Assembly: GCA_011391085.1 (NCBI GenBank)
Contig: JAABRD010000025.1
Location: forward strand, 1-64,000
Direction: 5' to 3'
Source of the DNA: Thiotrichaceae bacterium
GTDB lineage: Bacteria; Pseudomonadota; Gammaproteobacteria; Beggiatoales; Beggiatoaceae
Length of the DNA stretch: 64,000 bases
Shown here: one piece after another, positions 45,466 to 54,241 of the stretch
Layout: each line of letters opens with the position of its first letter
How positions within the stretch are numbered: the first letter of the stretch is position 1
The notes under the pieces: model-generated
Databases searched by the model: none
Seen by the model: only the letters and a program-made list of their open reading frames with translations
What the model was told of the DNA's origin: nothing
Translations under genes and position numbers: made by a program

Positions 45466-45738
45466 TCAATGTTGCTGTCTTATCAAAGCAGGGTTAGGGG
45501 AGGTTAAAACTCCCAAATGATGGGGAGGTTGATTGACACGGGCTACTATATCTCGGTCTAACTGATTATAGTAGTCCTCCATAGCACTCAATAAACTTTC
45601 CGTGTAACCCCTATCCATAATCACTTCCGCAAGTTGTTCTGTTGCTATACTGTCACGGTTTTCTAGCAATCGATAGGATTCAATTTGTAATTTCAACGCC
45701 TGTATAATTGTGCGAAGTTCTCGTTTTTTCAACTCCAT
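45466..45738 (-). CDS. Tsi2-like antitoxin candidate
   Basis: A 90-residue, almost wholly helical protein (MELKKRELRTIIQALKLQIE, ATEQLAEVIMDRGYTESLLS, AMEDYYNQLDRD). In length, helical layout and several positions it resembles Tsi2, the immunity protein of Pseudomonas Tse2, as far as I can judge from memory. AAGGAG lies 7 bases before its ATG and overlaps the TAA stop of the upstream toxin-like gene, so translation is coupled. This supports a role as cognate antitoxin. Confidence 0.6.
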   Translation of the reverse strand: MELKKRELRTIIQALKLQIESYRLLENRDSIATEQLAEVIMDRGYTESLLSAMEDYYNQLDRDIVARVNQPPHHLGVLTSPNPALIRQQH

Positions 45739-45749
45739 AATGGGTCTCC

Positions 45750-46175
45750 TTATATCAAATGAGGCTGTGCCGACTTAGCCAGAATACGTAGCCATTCTTT
45801 ATATTCTTCTAATAGCATATCATGGCGCGGACGAATGGTGTAGTGAGTAATATTAAGTCCACTGATGGTATGGTCACGAATAATCATCAAACCTTGTGGA
45901 ATAACCGTGTCGCGAGGAATTTTCCACCACCGTGCTTTGGGGCTTGAACTTGGCAGAGGGGCATCGAAGGCAGATATTCCACCACTGGCAGAATCCACGT
46001 AAATGACCAATTGGCCATGGACTTCTTGTTCATAGGTTTCTATATCAATCGCACCGTCTCTGGGTGGAATTCTGACTTTATCAAGATGAGGATTGGTAGC
46101 ACTCCCAGAACGATACAGGTCAACGTTGGTAAAGCGCACTACGAAAAGGTCAGGTGGTGTATTCACGATATTCAT
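45750..46175 (-). CDS. Tse2-like ADP-ribosyltransferase toxin candidate
   Basis: A 141-residue protein that resembles the Tse2 toxin fold: DLYRSGSA near the N-terminus, GGISAFDAPL in the middle, VIPQGLMIIRD, and THYTIRPRHDMLLEEYKEWL near the end. Tse2 is a Pseudomonas aeruginosa type VI effector with an ADP-ribosyltransferase-related fold, and stand-alone toxin-antitoxin homologues are known. There is no signal peptide or T6SS gene nearby, and the downstream gene is a Tsi2-like helical protein. I use the ATG at 46175; an in-frame start at 46298 would translate a GTAGGGTGGGCAACG repeat. Confidence 0.65.
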   Translation of the reverse strand: MNIVNTPPDLFVVRFTNVDLYRSGSATNPHLDKVRIPPRDGAIDIETYEQEVHGQLVIYVDSASGGISAFDAPLPSSSPKARWWKIPRDTVIPQGLMIIRDHTISGLNITHYTIRPRHDMLLEEYKEWLRILAKSAQPHLI

Positions 46176-46213
46176 TAAGTTATCTAAGCGATAAAGTCTA
46201 AGTAGCGTAGTAG

Positions 46214-46303
46214 CGTAGGGTGGGCAACGCGGTTTACCGTTGCCCACCAAATCTCTCTGTACAACTTGAATGATGGGCAACGAAAAGACGTTGCCCACCC
46301 TAC
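46214..46303. repeat. GTAGGGTGGGCAACG inverted repeat
   Basis: The arms GTAGGGTGGGCAACG and its complement CGTTGCCCACCCTAC bound a 90-bp stretch upstream of the Tse2-like gene. An inner CCGTTGCCCACC copy is also present. Confidence 0.75.
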
Positions 46304-46342
46304 CGGATTCCTCTTCAATAGAATATTCCAGTCAGGTTTTAC

Positions 46343-46765
46343 TTAGGCAACCGTAACCAATAAATTTTCAAATACTTCATACTGTTTCCAACGATAAATA
46401 GAGAAATCTCGTAAATCGGTAGAAAAAATACGTCCGTGTCCTAAATGTTCGGCTAAAATGACCAATGAAGCATCCGCCAAATCCATCGGTAAATCGGCAT
46501 ATTTTTTCATCAAAGCAATTATGCACCGTGCATGTTCTGAGGTCAAGGAGAATACTTGAAAGGCACCATTGGCATAGTTTTCTAGGAATGTCTGCTGGGC
46601 ATATTGTCCTAAACGTTTCGACAATAAATAACAGGTTTCCGTCATCACAGGCCAGGTAATGATGAAAGGCTCATCCCATTGGGTTAAGCATTTGATAGCA
46701 CGAGAATGGTATTGGTCTTTTCGACTCGCTAACGCCAGCCAAAAACCAGTGTCAACAATTATCAT
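46343..46765 (-). CDS. VapC-like PIN-domain toxin (pair 2)
   Basis: The product (about 140 aa) is a PIN nuclease: IIVDTGFWLALASRKD, TWPVMTETCYLLSK, MDLADASLVILAEHLG and FSTDLRDFSIYR hold the acidic residues in order. I use the ATG at 46765 rather than a TTG three codons upstream. It overlaps the antitoxin gene by 14 bp. It differs strongly from the pair-1 toxin, so the two are not a recent duplication. Confidence 0.88.
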   Translation of the reverse strand: MIIVDTGFWLALASRKDQYHSRAIKCLTQWDEPFIITWPVMTETCYLLSKRLGQYAQQTFLENYANGAFQVFSLTSEHARCIIALMKKYADLPMDLADASLVILAEHLGHGRIFSTDLRDFSIYRWKQYEVFENLLVTVA

Positions 46766-47021
46766 GTTTTTCAACTAGCAATTTTAGCAATTCCGTTTTA
46801 TAGTTTTCAGACCAAGTAGGTTCTGCTTCCCCACATCCCACAAACCCAGATCGCAGTATCAGTTCGGCAGCACGAGGTTGCGGTAGTGGGTTGACGTGTT
46901 TATGTTCATAATAGAAATGAATCGCTTGGTTAATCACGTCAGAAATACTGGTCTGGGTGGTTTGGGTTAAGTATTCCAATTGGTGCAGGCAATTTTCGTC
47001 TAAGTGGGTATTGATAAACAT
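46752..47021 (-). CDS. Ribbon-helix-helix-like antitoxin of VapC pair 2
   Basis: The 89-residue protein starts MFINTHLDENCLHQLEYLTQ and continues SISDVINQAIHFYYE, a ribbon-helix-helix pattern suited to DNA binding and autoregulation. The C-terminal half (EAEPTWSENYKTELLKLL) would contact the toxin. GAGGAAT precedes the ATG. It overlaps the downstream PIN toxin gene. Confidence 0.82.
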   Translation of the reverse strand: MFINTHLDENCLHQLEYLTQTTQTSISDVINQAIHFYYEHKHVNPLPQPRAAELILRSGFVGCGEAEPTWSENYKTELLKLLVEKHDNC

Positions 47022-47109
47022 AGTGATATTCCTCTAACTCAGATAATCAAGTTTAATCTCGGCAGGGGTCTCAAAGTTGCGCTTTGGACCCCTGAATGAA
47101 TCATATTTT

Positions 47110-47269
47110 GGTAGTGATGCAATGTGGGTGATATGTTTCCCCTCTCCCCCGGCCCCTCTCCCAGAGGGAGAGGGGAGAAAACCACTGGTGCCGCCTGTCT
47201 CCCCACGCCCGTAGGGTGAGGGGTCGGGGGTGAGGGTAACTTGAATATCACCCACATTGCATCACTACC
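47110..47269. mobile_element. 160-bp hybrid element: family A ends around a GC-rich palindrome
   Basis: The ends are GGTAGTGATGCAATGTGGGTG and its exact complement. The element is flanked by the 8-bp duplication CATATTTT. The usual family A interior is absent; instead it carries CCCTCACCCC/CCCCTCTCCC palindromic material (about 47139-47237). Confidence 0.9.
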
Positions 47270-47345
47270 CATATTTTAAATCACAAAGTAAAATTAATCA
47301 AGCCCGTCCCGTCGGGCCAAAGCCTCCTATCCCGCCCGTTCACTC

Positions 47346-50342
47346 TTATACCCCCGTCCATCCAAATGCTCCCCAATAATATGGGTGGGCAAAACTCCGT
47401 TCCGTCTCTTTGAGATTCAAAACAGCACTCGTTAGTTTTCGTGCTGTGGGTTGGGCCATCTTGACGGTGCTGGTGGCAAAGACTTCTTGATCGAATTGTT
47501 CCAAATATTCCACTTTCTCTTTATTCGTGGTGTCTCTTACCCAAATTTGGGCTTGGCGGAAGGCTTCCGCGGGTTCATTGGGGTACTGGGTACGCCATTG
47601 GTCATAAAAGTAAGCCATTAGCATCATGGTACTCAATTCGTTGACAGACCACAAGGAGGCTAGGACGCCGGCGGCACCGGCTTGTAACAAGCCTGCGGGG
47701 AAGTTGACGATTTCTTCTGGTAACGCCATACCAGGAATCTGCGTTTCACACGCGGATAAGGTTGCTAAACGCAGTCCTGGCAAACGTAATTTGAGTATCT
47801 CTGCTAAGGTGAGTCTTTCGTTATGGGCCATCACTAAACTGCTGTTTAGCGGTGTCTTCATATCGGCGAAGCCATGACAAGAACAATGCCAAACTTGACA
47901 ATGGGGGAGGGCCGCGGTGACGTTGGCAACGGTGGCTTGTTCATGTTTCAATATCGTGGTTTGAGAAAACGTGGCTTTGACGGTTGCGGTTTCATAAGGG
48001 GCATTGGGTAAGGGGCTGGCATTGACGGGCCACGGTTCTTCTATTGCCAGTAATTGGTCTAATTGGGTCAGCCGTTGGGCCACTTGACGGGCGGCGGTTA
48101 AGGTACGGGCATTGGGGGCGTAAGTGATTTGGAAGTGGTCTAACGCATAGAGTTTGCCTGTGGGGCGGGTGACATCTTCGGTCCAAGCGACATGCAGAGG
48201 GAGGAGGGCGAGTCGTCCCAGCGGTAAAAAAGTGAGTTTGGCATGGGTAGGTAAATGTGGAATCAAAGGCGCGATGACCGTTTGCCATAGCCAATGGGTC
48301 GTGGCGGCTAAACTGGCTTGCCACTGTTGTTCCAGTGCTTGTTGTACCTTCTCAGTTTCAGCAGCATCGTCATCTTTCTGGAAGTAACGTCTGTCAAGAT
48401 AAGCCCGTAAATATCCCTGTGGGAGGTCATCAGATTCAGATTCTGCCGATAACTGTTGTTGCAAGGCGGCTTCGGTTAAGTCGGGCAACCAGACGGGGGT
48501 AATAAAGAAACTAAGTTTCTTCAAGAAACTTAGTTTCTCATCCTCATCAAGGCTGTGCCCCCCCACTATCAACGCCACACCTCCCGCTTGGGTCACCGCT
48601 ATATAGACCAACTGCGTTTCCAGTGCCGCCACCTGAATATCTTCCCAGGTCGGTGCTTGTAAAAATGTCTCATACCCTGGCACTTGCCGAATCGCTTCGA
48701 GCACTTGTTCAAAGGCTGTGCGATAACTACGGAGTTCGTCAGGAGACGGGTTATTCTGCATTTGTGCCTCCCGCCAGGCTTGGAGAGTCTGTTGATAACG
48801 GTCATACAACAGTTTCCCCTCCATGGTGTGAGTTAAGTTATCCAACTCCGCCCGGTCACGGGCTAAGGTTTGACCTAACAATTGGGCTAACCCACGTTCG
48901 AGGGTCACGACTGCCTCTTCCCACTGTTGACGTTTCGCATACGCATACGCCGCGTGGGCTGCGAGTCCTCGAAATTCTTTTAGCCAAGATTCTTGGTCGG
49001 CACGTAGCAGTTGCGTTTGTACCAAGCTGGTACTGGCTTGATAAGCGAATTGATAGGCAGTCCCGACTTCCTCCCAGGCTTCTCGTCCAAAGGCCCAATA
49101 AAGCCAATTGCGGGCACTGGTCAAACTCACTTCCAGTGCCACTTCCAACCCGCGTTGGGCGGCCCGTTGGAAAGCCTCCATCCCCGCTTGCAGGTCGGTC
49201 AGGTCGCCCGTGCGGGCATAGCGGTCTTGAAAGCCAGTGCCCAGATCGTTTAGAAACATGGGCAAGTCGGGCGCGCCCGCGGGAGTCAGTTGCACCGCCC
49301 GTTGGTAAGCCTCAATCCCCGCTTGCAGGTCGGTCAGGTCGCCCGTGTAGGCATAGCGGTTGGAGAAGCCATTGCCCAGATTGTTTAGAAACATGGGCAA
49401 GTCTGGCGCGTCCGCGGGAGTCAGTTGCACCGCCCGTTGGGAAGCCTCAATCCCCGCTTGCAGGTCGGTCAGGTCGGTCAGGTCGCCCGTATGAGCATAG
49501 CGGTCTCGCAAGCCACCGCCCAGATTGTTTAGATAACCAGGCAAGTCTGGCGCGTCCGCGGGAGTCAGTTGCACCGCCCGTTGGTAAGCCTCAATCCCCG
49601 CTTGCAGATCGGTCAGGTCGCCCGTGCGGGCATAGCGGTCTTGAAAGCCAGTGCCCTGATTGTTTAGATAACTGGGCAAGTTGGGCGCACCCGCGGGAGT
49701 CAGTTGCACCGCCCGTTGGTAAGCCTCAAGCCTCGCTTGCAGGTCGGTCAGGTCGCCCGTGCGGGCATAGCGGCTGGAGAAGCCAATGCCCAGATTGTTA
49801 AGAATACCGGGCAAGTCGGGCGCGCCCGCGGGAGTCAGTTGCACCGCCCGTTGGTAAGCCTCAAGCCCCGCTTGCAGGTCGGTTAGGTCGCCCGTGCGGG
49901 CATAGCGGTCTCTCAAGCCAGTGCCCAGATTGTTTAGATAACCAGGCAAGTAAGGTGATTCTGGTGGCGTGGTCGTCACGATAGTTTGCCATGCCGATAA
50001 AGCCTGGTCTAAATCACTTAATTCTCCTCTGGCCCAATAGCGTCGTAAGTAAGTGCCAGCACTGTCATTTAATACCACCAAGCGAAACTCAGCGTCCACC
50101 GTGGCAAAGTCAGGATGCTGTAAAATGCGTTGCCAAGCGGTAATGGAGTCGTCTAAGTCCGTGGGGTCGCTGTGTTGTAGGTAACGGGCGAAGGCGGATT
50201 GGGCTTGGTCAATGTCGAGTCGAAATTGAAAGTAGGATGGAACCCAGCCCAATTTCTTGAATAATAGATAAATCAGAAAGAGTAAGAGTGCGATGGGCCA
50301 TAAGAGTAGGTTGCCAAGGAATGTGAGTAGTCGTTTGAACAT
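47346..50342 (-). CDS. Membrane-anchored TPR-CHAT caspase-like protein
   Basis: CHAT domains are caspase/separase-related proteases used in several bacterial immune pathways. This 998-residue protein has one N-terminal membrane segment (about 10-28, LLLWPIALLLFLIYLLF). Next comes a tetratricopeptide region with six copies of a 45-residue unit (GDLTDLQAGIEAYQRAVQL...), near-identical at DNA level. A helical linker follows, then a C-terminal CHAT domain with the catalytic pair H823 (HCSCHG) and C865 (LSACET). The ATG at 50342 fits GAGG upstream; the upstream ATG at 50402 has none. Residues about 602-613 (KLSFLKKLSFF) are encoded by an AGAAACTAAGTTTC palindrome. No partner is adjacent, although toxin-antitoxin genes lie just downstream. 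Confidence 0.9.
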   Translation of the reverse strand: MFKRLLTFLGNLLLWPIALLLFLIYLLFKKLGWVPSYFQFRLDIDQAQSAFARYLQHSDPTDLDDSITAWQRILQHPDFATVDAEFRLVVLNDSAGTYLRRYWARGELSDLDQALSAWQTIVTTTPPESPYLPGYLNNLGTGLRDRYARTGDLTDLQAGLEAYQRAVQLTPAGAPDLPGILNNLGIGFSSRYARTGDLTDLQARLEAYQRAVQLTPAGAPNLPSYLNNQGTGFQDRYARTGDLTDLQAGIEAYQRAVQLTPADAPDLPGYLNNLGGGLRDRYAHTGDLTDLTDLQAGIEASQRAVQLTPADAPDLPMFLNNLGNGFSNRYAYTGDLTDLQAGIEAYQRAVQLTPAGAPDLPMFLNDLGTGFQDRYARTGDLTDLQAGMEAFQRAAQRGLEVALEVSLTSARNWLYWAFGREAWEEVGTAYQFAYQASTSLVQTQLLRADQESWLKEFRGLAAHAAYAYAKRQQWEEAVVTLERGLAQLLGQTLARDRAELDNLTHTMEGKLLYDRYQQTLQAWREAQMQNNPSPDELRSYRTAFEQVLEAIRQVPGYETFLQAPTWEDIQVAALETQLVYIAVTQAGGVALIVGGHSLDEDEKLSFLKKLSFFITPVWLPDLTEAALQQQLSAESESDDLPQGYLRAYLDRRYFQKDDDAAETEKVQQALEQQWQASLAATTHWLWQTVIAPLIPHLPTHAKLTFLPLGRLALLPLHVAWTEDVTRPTGKLYALDHFQITYAPNARTLTAARQVAQRLTQLDQLLAIEEPWPVNASPLPNAPYETATVKATFSQTTILKHEQATVANVTAALPHCQVWHCSCHGFADMKTPLNSSLVMAHNERLTLAEILKLRLPGLRLATLSACETQIPGMALPEEIVNFPAGLLQAGAAGVLASLWSVNELSTMMLMAYFYDQWRTQYPNEPAEAFRQAQIWVRDTTNKEKVEYLEQFDQEVFATSTVKMAQPTARKLTSAVLNLKETERSFAHPYYWGAFGWTGV
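48506..48538. repeat. AGAAACTAAGTTTC palindrome inside the CHAT gene
   Basis: Arms AGAAACTAAGTTTC (48506-48519) and GAAACTTAGTTTCT (48525-48538) match the intergenic palindromes at 3247-3279 and 8234-8268. Here the hairpin is in frame and translated. Confidence 0.88.
49186..49960. repeat. 135-bp tandem repeats in the CHAT gene
   Basis: The marker GCTTGCAG(G/A)TCGGT(C/T)AG recurs at 49186, 49321, 49456, 49600, 49735 and 49870. This gives periods of 135, 135, 144, 135 and 135 bp. The 144-bp unit contains an extra 9 bp (GTCAGGTCG) that repeats a Thr-Asp-Leu triplet. Confidence 0.92.
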
Positions 50343-50770
50343 GGAGTGGCGCCTCGATAGTTTAAGTGTCTGAATCAGAATTTTCAGAATGGGGGGTGTC
50401 AAGTGTTTTTGTTTAGGACAACGGCTGGATTGGATACACGGATAAACCAGTCTTTTAGAGTGACTGGGGGTTTATCCGTTTATTTCATCTATCCGCTGTA
50501 CTAGATGGTCTGAATCAGAATGGACAGAATTTTAGAATTTTCAGAATGGGGGTCAAGTTTTAAGGAATCAATTAACCAATAGGTGGACTAGAAGTTTTTA
50601 ATCAACAGGTGGAGTAGAGGCTTTAGCCACAATGCCATAAGGAATAACCCCCGAAATTAACCGACAGGTGGACTAGAGGCTTTAGCCGGGGGGCATGGAA
50701 CAGAATTGAAATCACGGGGGCCCGTTCCGGCTGAAGCCTCTAGTCCATCGTTAGTTTCCGGCTGAAGCCT
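50343..50770. repeat. Repeat-rich spacer between the CHAT gene and rimI
   Basis: No gene is visible. TCTGAATCAGAATTTTCAGAAT-type repeats occur at about 50371-50398 and 50509-50550. A GGATAAACC/GGTTTATCC inverted pair lies at about 50438-50480, and CTAGAGGC inverted repeats cover about 50600-50785 and run into the 3' end of rimI. Confidence 0.7.
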
Positions 50771-51253
50771 CTAGTCCATCGTTAGGTTAATTTCTTTCGC
50801 TAACACCAAACCATCTTCTCTTTCGTGCGATTCTCCCGGATAATAATTTTTGCGTCTCCCCACTGGCTTAAAACCTGTCTTGAGATAGATATGAATGGCG
50901 ACTTGATTCGACACGCGAACTTCTAAAAAGACCGTCTTCACCTGATCTTGTCGGGCCAGGGCCAGAAGATGTTTGAGAATACGTCGTCCATAACCTTGAT
51001 GTTGATAGAGAGGATGAACACAAATATTTAAAATATTCGCTTCTCCGGCGCCTACTGACATGAGTCCATAACCCACAATGCGATTATTTACCTCTAAAAC
51101 TCGCGCAACGTAACCGACTTTTAAGCAGTCTTGAAAAATCTGCCAGGTCCAAGGCACTGGGTAGCTGGTGATTTCAATTTCCAAAATGATCGGTAAATCC
51201 TCCTCCTGCATTTGTCGCAAGCGAATATAAGAAGAAGTGGGGTCAAAGTTCAT
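50771..51253 (-). CDS. rimI: Ribosomal protein S18-alanine N-acetyltransferase RimI
   Basis: RimI is a GNAT enzyme that acetylates the N-terminus of ribosomal protein S18. The 160-residue product has RLRQMQEEDLPIILEIE, SYPVPWTWQIFQDCL, the acetyl-CoA loop HPLYQHQGYGRRIL, FLEVRVSNQVAIHIYLKTGF and GRRKNYYP, all RimI-typical. I use ATG 51253, which matches the family; an upstream frame to 51367 overlaps the uracil-DNA glycosylase gene. The last residues (NLTMD) and the TAG stop come from the CTAGAGGC repeat. It follows the glycosylase gene by 28 bp, a common gammaproteobacterial pairing. Confidence 0.93.
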   Translation of the reverse strand: MNFDPTSSYIRLRQMQEEDLPIILEIEITSYPVPWTWQIFQDCLKVGYVARVLEVNNRIVGYGLMSVGAGEANILNICVHPLYQHQGYGRRILKHLLALARQDQVKTVFLEVRVSNQVAIHIYLKTGFKPVGRRKNYYPGESHEREDGLVLAKEINLTMD

Positions 51254-51281
51254 TTTCAATTTCCGTTTTCTATAAAAACTC

Positions 51282-52085
51282 TCAAACGGTGGGCTGAGAC
51301 GATTGACAAATTTCGGCAAAGGTTTTATAAATGAATTGTAAATCATGCCAAGATTTGCGTTTCTCAATGGGACGCCGTAACAGAAACGCAGGATGATAGG
51401 TGGCTATCAAAGGAATCCCTTCATATTCAAAGAGTTGTCCACGTAATTTGCCGATTCTTTCAGAAGTGTTTAACAGGTGTTGGGCCGCCACTGCCCCCAA
51501 AGCGATAATGAGTTTCGGTTTGAGGAGAACAATTTGACGATGTAAAAAGGGTTGACAGTGAACAATTTCCTCGACCTTGGGATCACGATTGTCGGGAGGA
51601 CGACATTTGACGATATTAGCAATATAGACTTCTTCTCGTGTTAAACCAATCGCCCGTAACATGGCATTCAATAACTGTCCGGCGACGCCTACAAACGGTT
51701 GTCCTTGGGCATCTTCTTCTTCCCCAGGGGCTTCGCCAATAAATAGCCATTGGGCATGTTGAGGTCCTTCTCCAAAGACTGTCTGATGGCGTTGTTGGTG
51801 AAGTTCACAACGTGTACAAGTCGCGACTCGTTGTTTGAGTGGTTCCCAAACGAGAGAATGAGTTGGAAGTTCTTCAATGGTCACAGGCGTCGTGGTTGCC
51901 CTGGTGACAATTGCTTCGCTGATAGGAGTAACCTCTATGGTTTGAGTGACAGCGGCGGCTGGGGAATCAGCTAAGGGAACCGTTGCGGGGGGTGAGAAAT
52001 GGTGACAGAAGAGATTATTGCGTAGCACCCAACGTTGGATGCCTAATGCGCTGAGATATTGGGCTTGGCGAAAGGGGATTATCAT
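51282..52085 (-). CDS. Family 4-type uracil-DNA glycosylase (4Fe-4S)
   Basis: The enzyme removes uracil from DNA. The C-terminal 190 residues hold the family motifs: iron-sulphur cysteines in TCTRCELH and again in NIVKCRPP and EIVHCQPF; the water-activating loop GEAPGEEEDAQGQPFVG; and the uracil-binding TYHPAFLLR. Residues about 1-85 are a variable Ala/Thr/Pro-rich extension, as in many gammaproteobacterial homologues. GGAG lies 5 bases before the ATG at 52085 (267 aa), which is better than the upstream ATG at 52121. It is co-oriented with rimI. Confidence 0.92.
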   Translation of the reverse strand: MIIPFRQAQYLSALGIQRWVLRNNLFCHHFSPPATVPLADSPAAAVTQTIEVTPISEAIVTRATTTPVTIEELPTHSLVWEPLKQRVATCTRCELHQQRHQTVFGEGPQHAQWLFIGEAPGEEEDAQGQPFVGVAGQLLNAMLRAIGLTREEVYIANIVKCRPPDNRDPKVEEIVHCQPFLHRQIVLLKPKLIIALGAVAAQHLLNTSERIGKLRGQLFEYEGIPLIATYHPAFLLRRPIEKRKSWHDLQFIYKTFAEICQSSQPTV

Positions 52086-52129
52086 AGCTACTCCTAAATT
52101 GGAACTGAAGTTTTTATTCACTGGTATAA

Positions 52130-52395
52130 TTAAAATACAGGTGGATTAGAGGCTTTAGCCGGTGGGCATGGAACGTATATTGAAATCACGGTGTCCTCCA
52201 CCGGCTGAAGCCTCTAGTCCAACATTATTTTAATTTTTTCGCTGTCTCATTCCAGTGGACTAGAGGTTTTCGAAATTAACATACAGGTATTAAAATGCAG
52301 GTGGACTAGAGGCTTTAGCCGGTGGGCACGGAACGTATATTGAAATCACGGTGTCCTCCACCGGCTGAAGCCTCTAGTCCAACACTGTTTTAATT
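52130..52395. repeat. Two direct copies of a CTAGAGGC inverted-repeat element
   Basis: 52130-52236 and 52290-52395 are nearly identical, about 106 bp each. Each has GTGGA(C/T)TAGAGGCTTTAGCC and GGCTGAAGCCTCTAGTCCA arms around GGAACGTATATTGAAATCAC, bounded by TTAAAAT/ATTTTAA. Similar elements occur at about 50662-50785, 61648-61732 and 36191-36395. They fill the 340-bp spacer between leuA and the glycosylase gene. Confidence 0.85.
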
Positions 52396-52425
52396 CATTT
52401 GCCTTCTTATTCGCTGTCTCACTGA

Positions 52426-53970
52426 TTACACTTCCACGGCTACTTGCGGATGTTGTCGTCCTGTCACCGTGAACACTTTGTTCAAAGCGTTGAGATAGGC
52501 TTTGGCAGAGGCTATCACGATGTCCGTGTCAGCCCCTTGCCCATTGATGACTTGCCCATGTTTCTCTAAGCGCACCCCCACTTCGCCTTGCGAATCGGTG
52601 CCATTGGTGACGTTGTTGACCGAATAGACTAATAAGTTCGTCTGACTGTTAATCAACGCTTCAATGGCTTTAAAGGTGGCATCCACGGGGCCACTGCCGC
52701 TGGCGCCTACGGATTTCTCCTCACCGTTGATGTTTAAGGTGATTTGGGCGTGAGGTGGTTCGCCGGTTTCAGTACACACTTTTAGCGACACTAACTTGAT
52801 TCTCTCATGTTCTGAAGAGAGTGTATCAGTGACTAAGGCTTGTAAATCCTCGTCAAAAACTTCATGTTTCTTGTCCGCTAACTCCTTGAACCGGGCAAAC
52901 GCGGCATTGAGTTGTTCTTCCGACTCCAATTCGATGTTTAAACTTTTTAACCGGTCGCGGAAGGCATTGCGCCCGGAATGCTTCCCTAACACCATTCGAT
53001 TGGCGTGCCAACCGACGTCTTCGGCCTTCATAATTTCGTAGGTTTGCCGATGTTTGAGGACGCCATCTTGATGAATGCCGGATTCATGGGCGAACGCATT
53101 GGCACCGACAATCGCCTTGTTGGGTTGCACAGGGAAGCCGGTGATGTTGGAAACTAACCTGGAACAAGGGACAATTTGCGTGGTATCCACTTCAACTTGG
53201 CAAGGGAAGACATCGTGGCGGGTCCGCACGGCCATGACGATTTCTTCTAACGCGGCATTGCCGGCGCGTTCTCCTAACCCGTTGATGGTGCATTCCACTT
53301 GTCTTGCCCCATTTAACACGGCAGCTAATGAGTTCGCTACCGCTAGTCCTAAGTCATTGTGACAATGAACGGAAAATACTGCTTGGTCAGAATTAGGGAT
53401 GCGTTCGCGAAGCGTGGCAATTAATTTTCCGAAGTATTCAGGTAACGTGTAGCCCACGGTATCTGGAATATTAATTGTCTTAGCCCCCGCTTTGATGACT
53501 GCCTCAATGACTCGACATAAGAAGTCAACTTCGGAACGTCCGGCATCTTCTGGTGAAAATTCGACATTGTCGGTATAGCGACGGGCGTGAGTGACGGCTT
53601 TCACCGCTTGTTCTAACACCTGATCTGGCGACATGCGTAACTTCATCTCCATGTGTAAAGGAGAAGTCGCTAAAAAGGTATGAATCCGAAAGGAGGCGGC
53701 ACCTTTGAGGGCTTCGGCGGCCCGATCAATGTCTTTTTCTAAGGCCCGCGCTAAACCGCACACGGTGCTGTTTTTGATGGTATTGGCTACCGCTTGTACG
53801 GCTTCAAAATCGCCCACGCTGGCGATTGGGAAGCCTGCTTCAATCACGTCCACCCGTAACTTTTCCAACGCCTTTGCAATTCGGATTTTTTCATCCTTAG
53901 TCATAGAAGCGCCGGGACTTTGTTCGCCATCGCGTAACGTGGTATCAAAAATAATGAGTTTGTCAGCCAT
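52426..53970 (-). CDS. leuA: 2-isopropylmalate synthase
   Basis: LeuA condenses 2-oxoisovalerate with acetyl-CoA, the first step of leucine synthesis. The 514-residue protein has the HMGL-like catalytic barrel starting [15 protein letters not shown], the [17 protein letters not shown] segment, metal-binding [13 protein letters not shown], and the C-terminal LeuA regulatory domain from about residue 390 that mediates leucine feedback inhibition. GGAG lies 9 bases before the ATG. No leader peptide or T-box is visible in the 100 bp upstream, and no leuB/C/D gene adjoins. Confidence 0.97.
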   Translation of the reverse strand: MADKLIIFDTTLRDGEQSPGASMTKDEKIRIAKALEKLRVDVIEAGFPIASVGDFEAVQAVANTIKNSTVCGLARALEKDIDRAAEALKGAASFRIHTFLATSPLHMEMKLRMSPDQVLEQAVKAVTHARRYTDNVEFSPEDAGRSEVDFLCRVIEAVIKAGAKTINIPDTVGYTLPEYFGKLIATLRERIPNSDQAVFSVHCHNDLGLAVANSLAAVLNGARQVECTINGLGERAGNAALEEIVMAVRTRHDVFPCQVEVDTTQIVPCSRLVSNITGFPVQPNKAIVGANAFAHESGIHQDGVLKHRQTYEIMKAEDVGWHANRMVLGKHSGRNAFRDRLKSLNIELESEEQLNAAFARFKELADKKHEVFDEDLQALVTDTLSSEHERIKLVSLKVCTETGEPPHAQITLNINGEEKSVGASGSGPVDATFKAIEALINSQTNLLVYSVNNVTNGTDSQGEVGVRLEKHGQVINGQGADTDIVIASAKAYLNALNKVFTVTGRQHPQVAVEV

Positions 53971-54076
53971 ATAAAATTACTCCATGTTGCTTTCGGCAAG
54001 GAACAGAAGGACTTTAAGAGTCTTGCTGTCACGACTCACAGTGGAAAGCAAGTATAGTGTATCAAAGGGAAAAAAG

Positions 54077-54241
54077 GGTAGTGATGCAATCTGGGTGAAA
54101 TACCGTGCGGTTTCTCTTCGTCTTGAACTCTGATTGAGATGATTAAATGAGGGCTATGAAAGGAGGCTTGACTAATCAGAGTCCATCTGAAAATCATTCT
54201 AAATCAGAGTTCAGACAGAGAACTCACATTGCATCACTACC
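54077..54241. mobile_element. 165-bp MITE (family A, copy 4)
   Basis: GGTAGTGATGCAATCTGGG ends are flanked by the exact 8-bp duplication GAAAAAAG. It lies about 110 bp upstream of leuA. The interior is in the same orientation as copies 2 and 5. Confidence 0.92.

Noticed and set aside
46176..46298. N-terminal extension of the Tse2-like protein
   Set aside because: These codons lie largely in the GTAGGGTGGGCAACG repeat; the ATG at 46175 fits the family length.
48623..49801. A 392-codon open frame on the plus strand
   Set aside because: It is antisense to the CHAT gene and its length is due to the 135-bp repeats; the minus frame has clear TPR and CHAT motifs.
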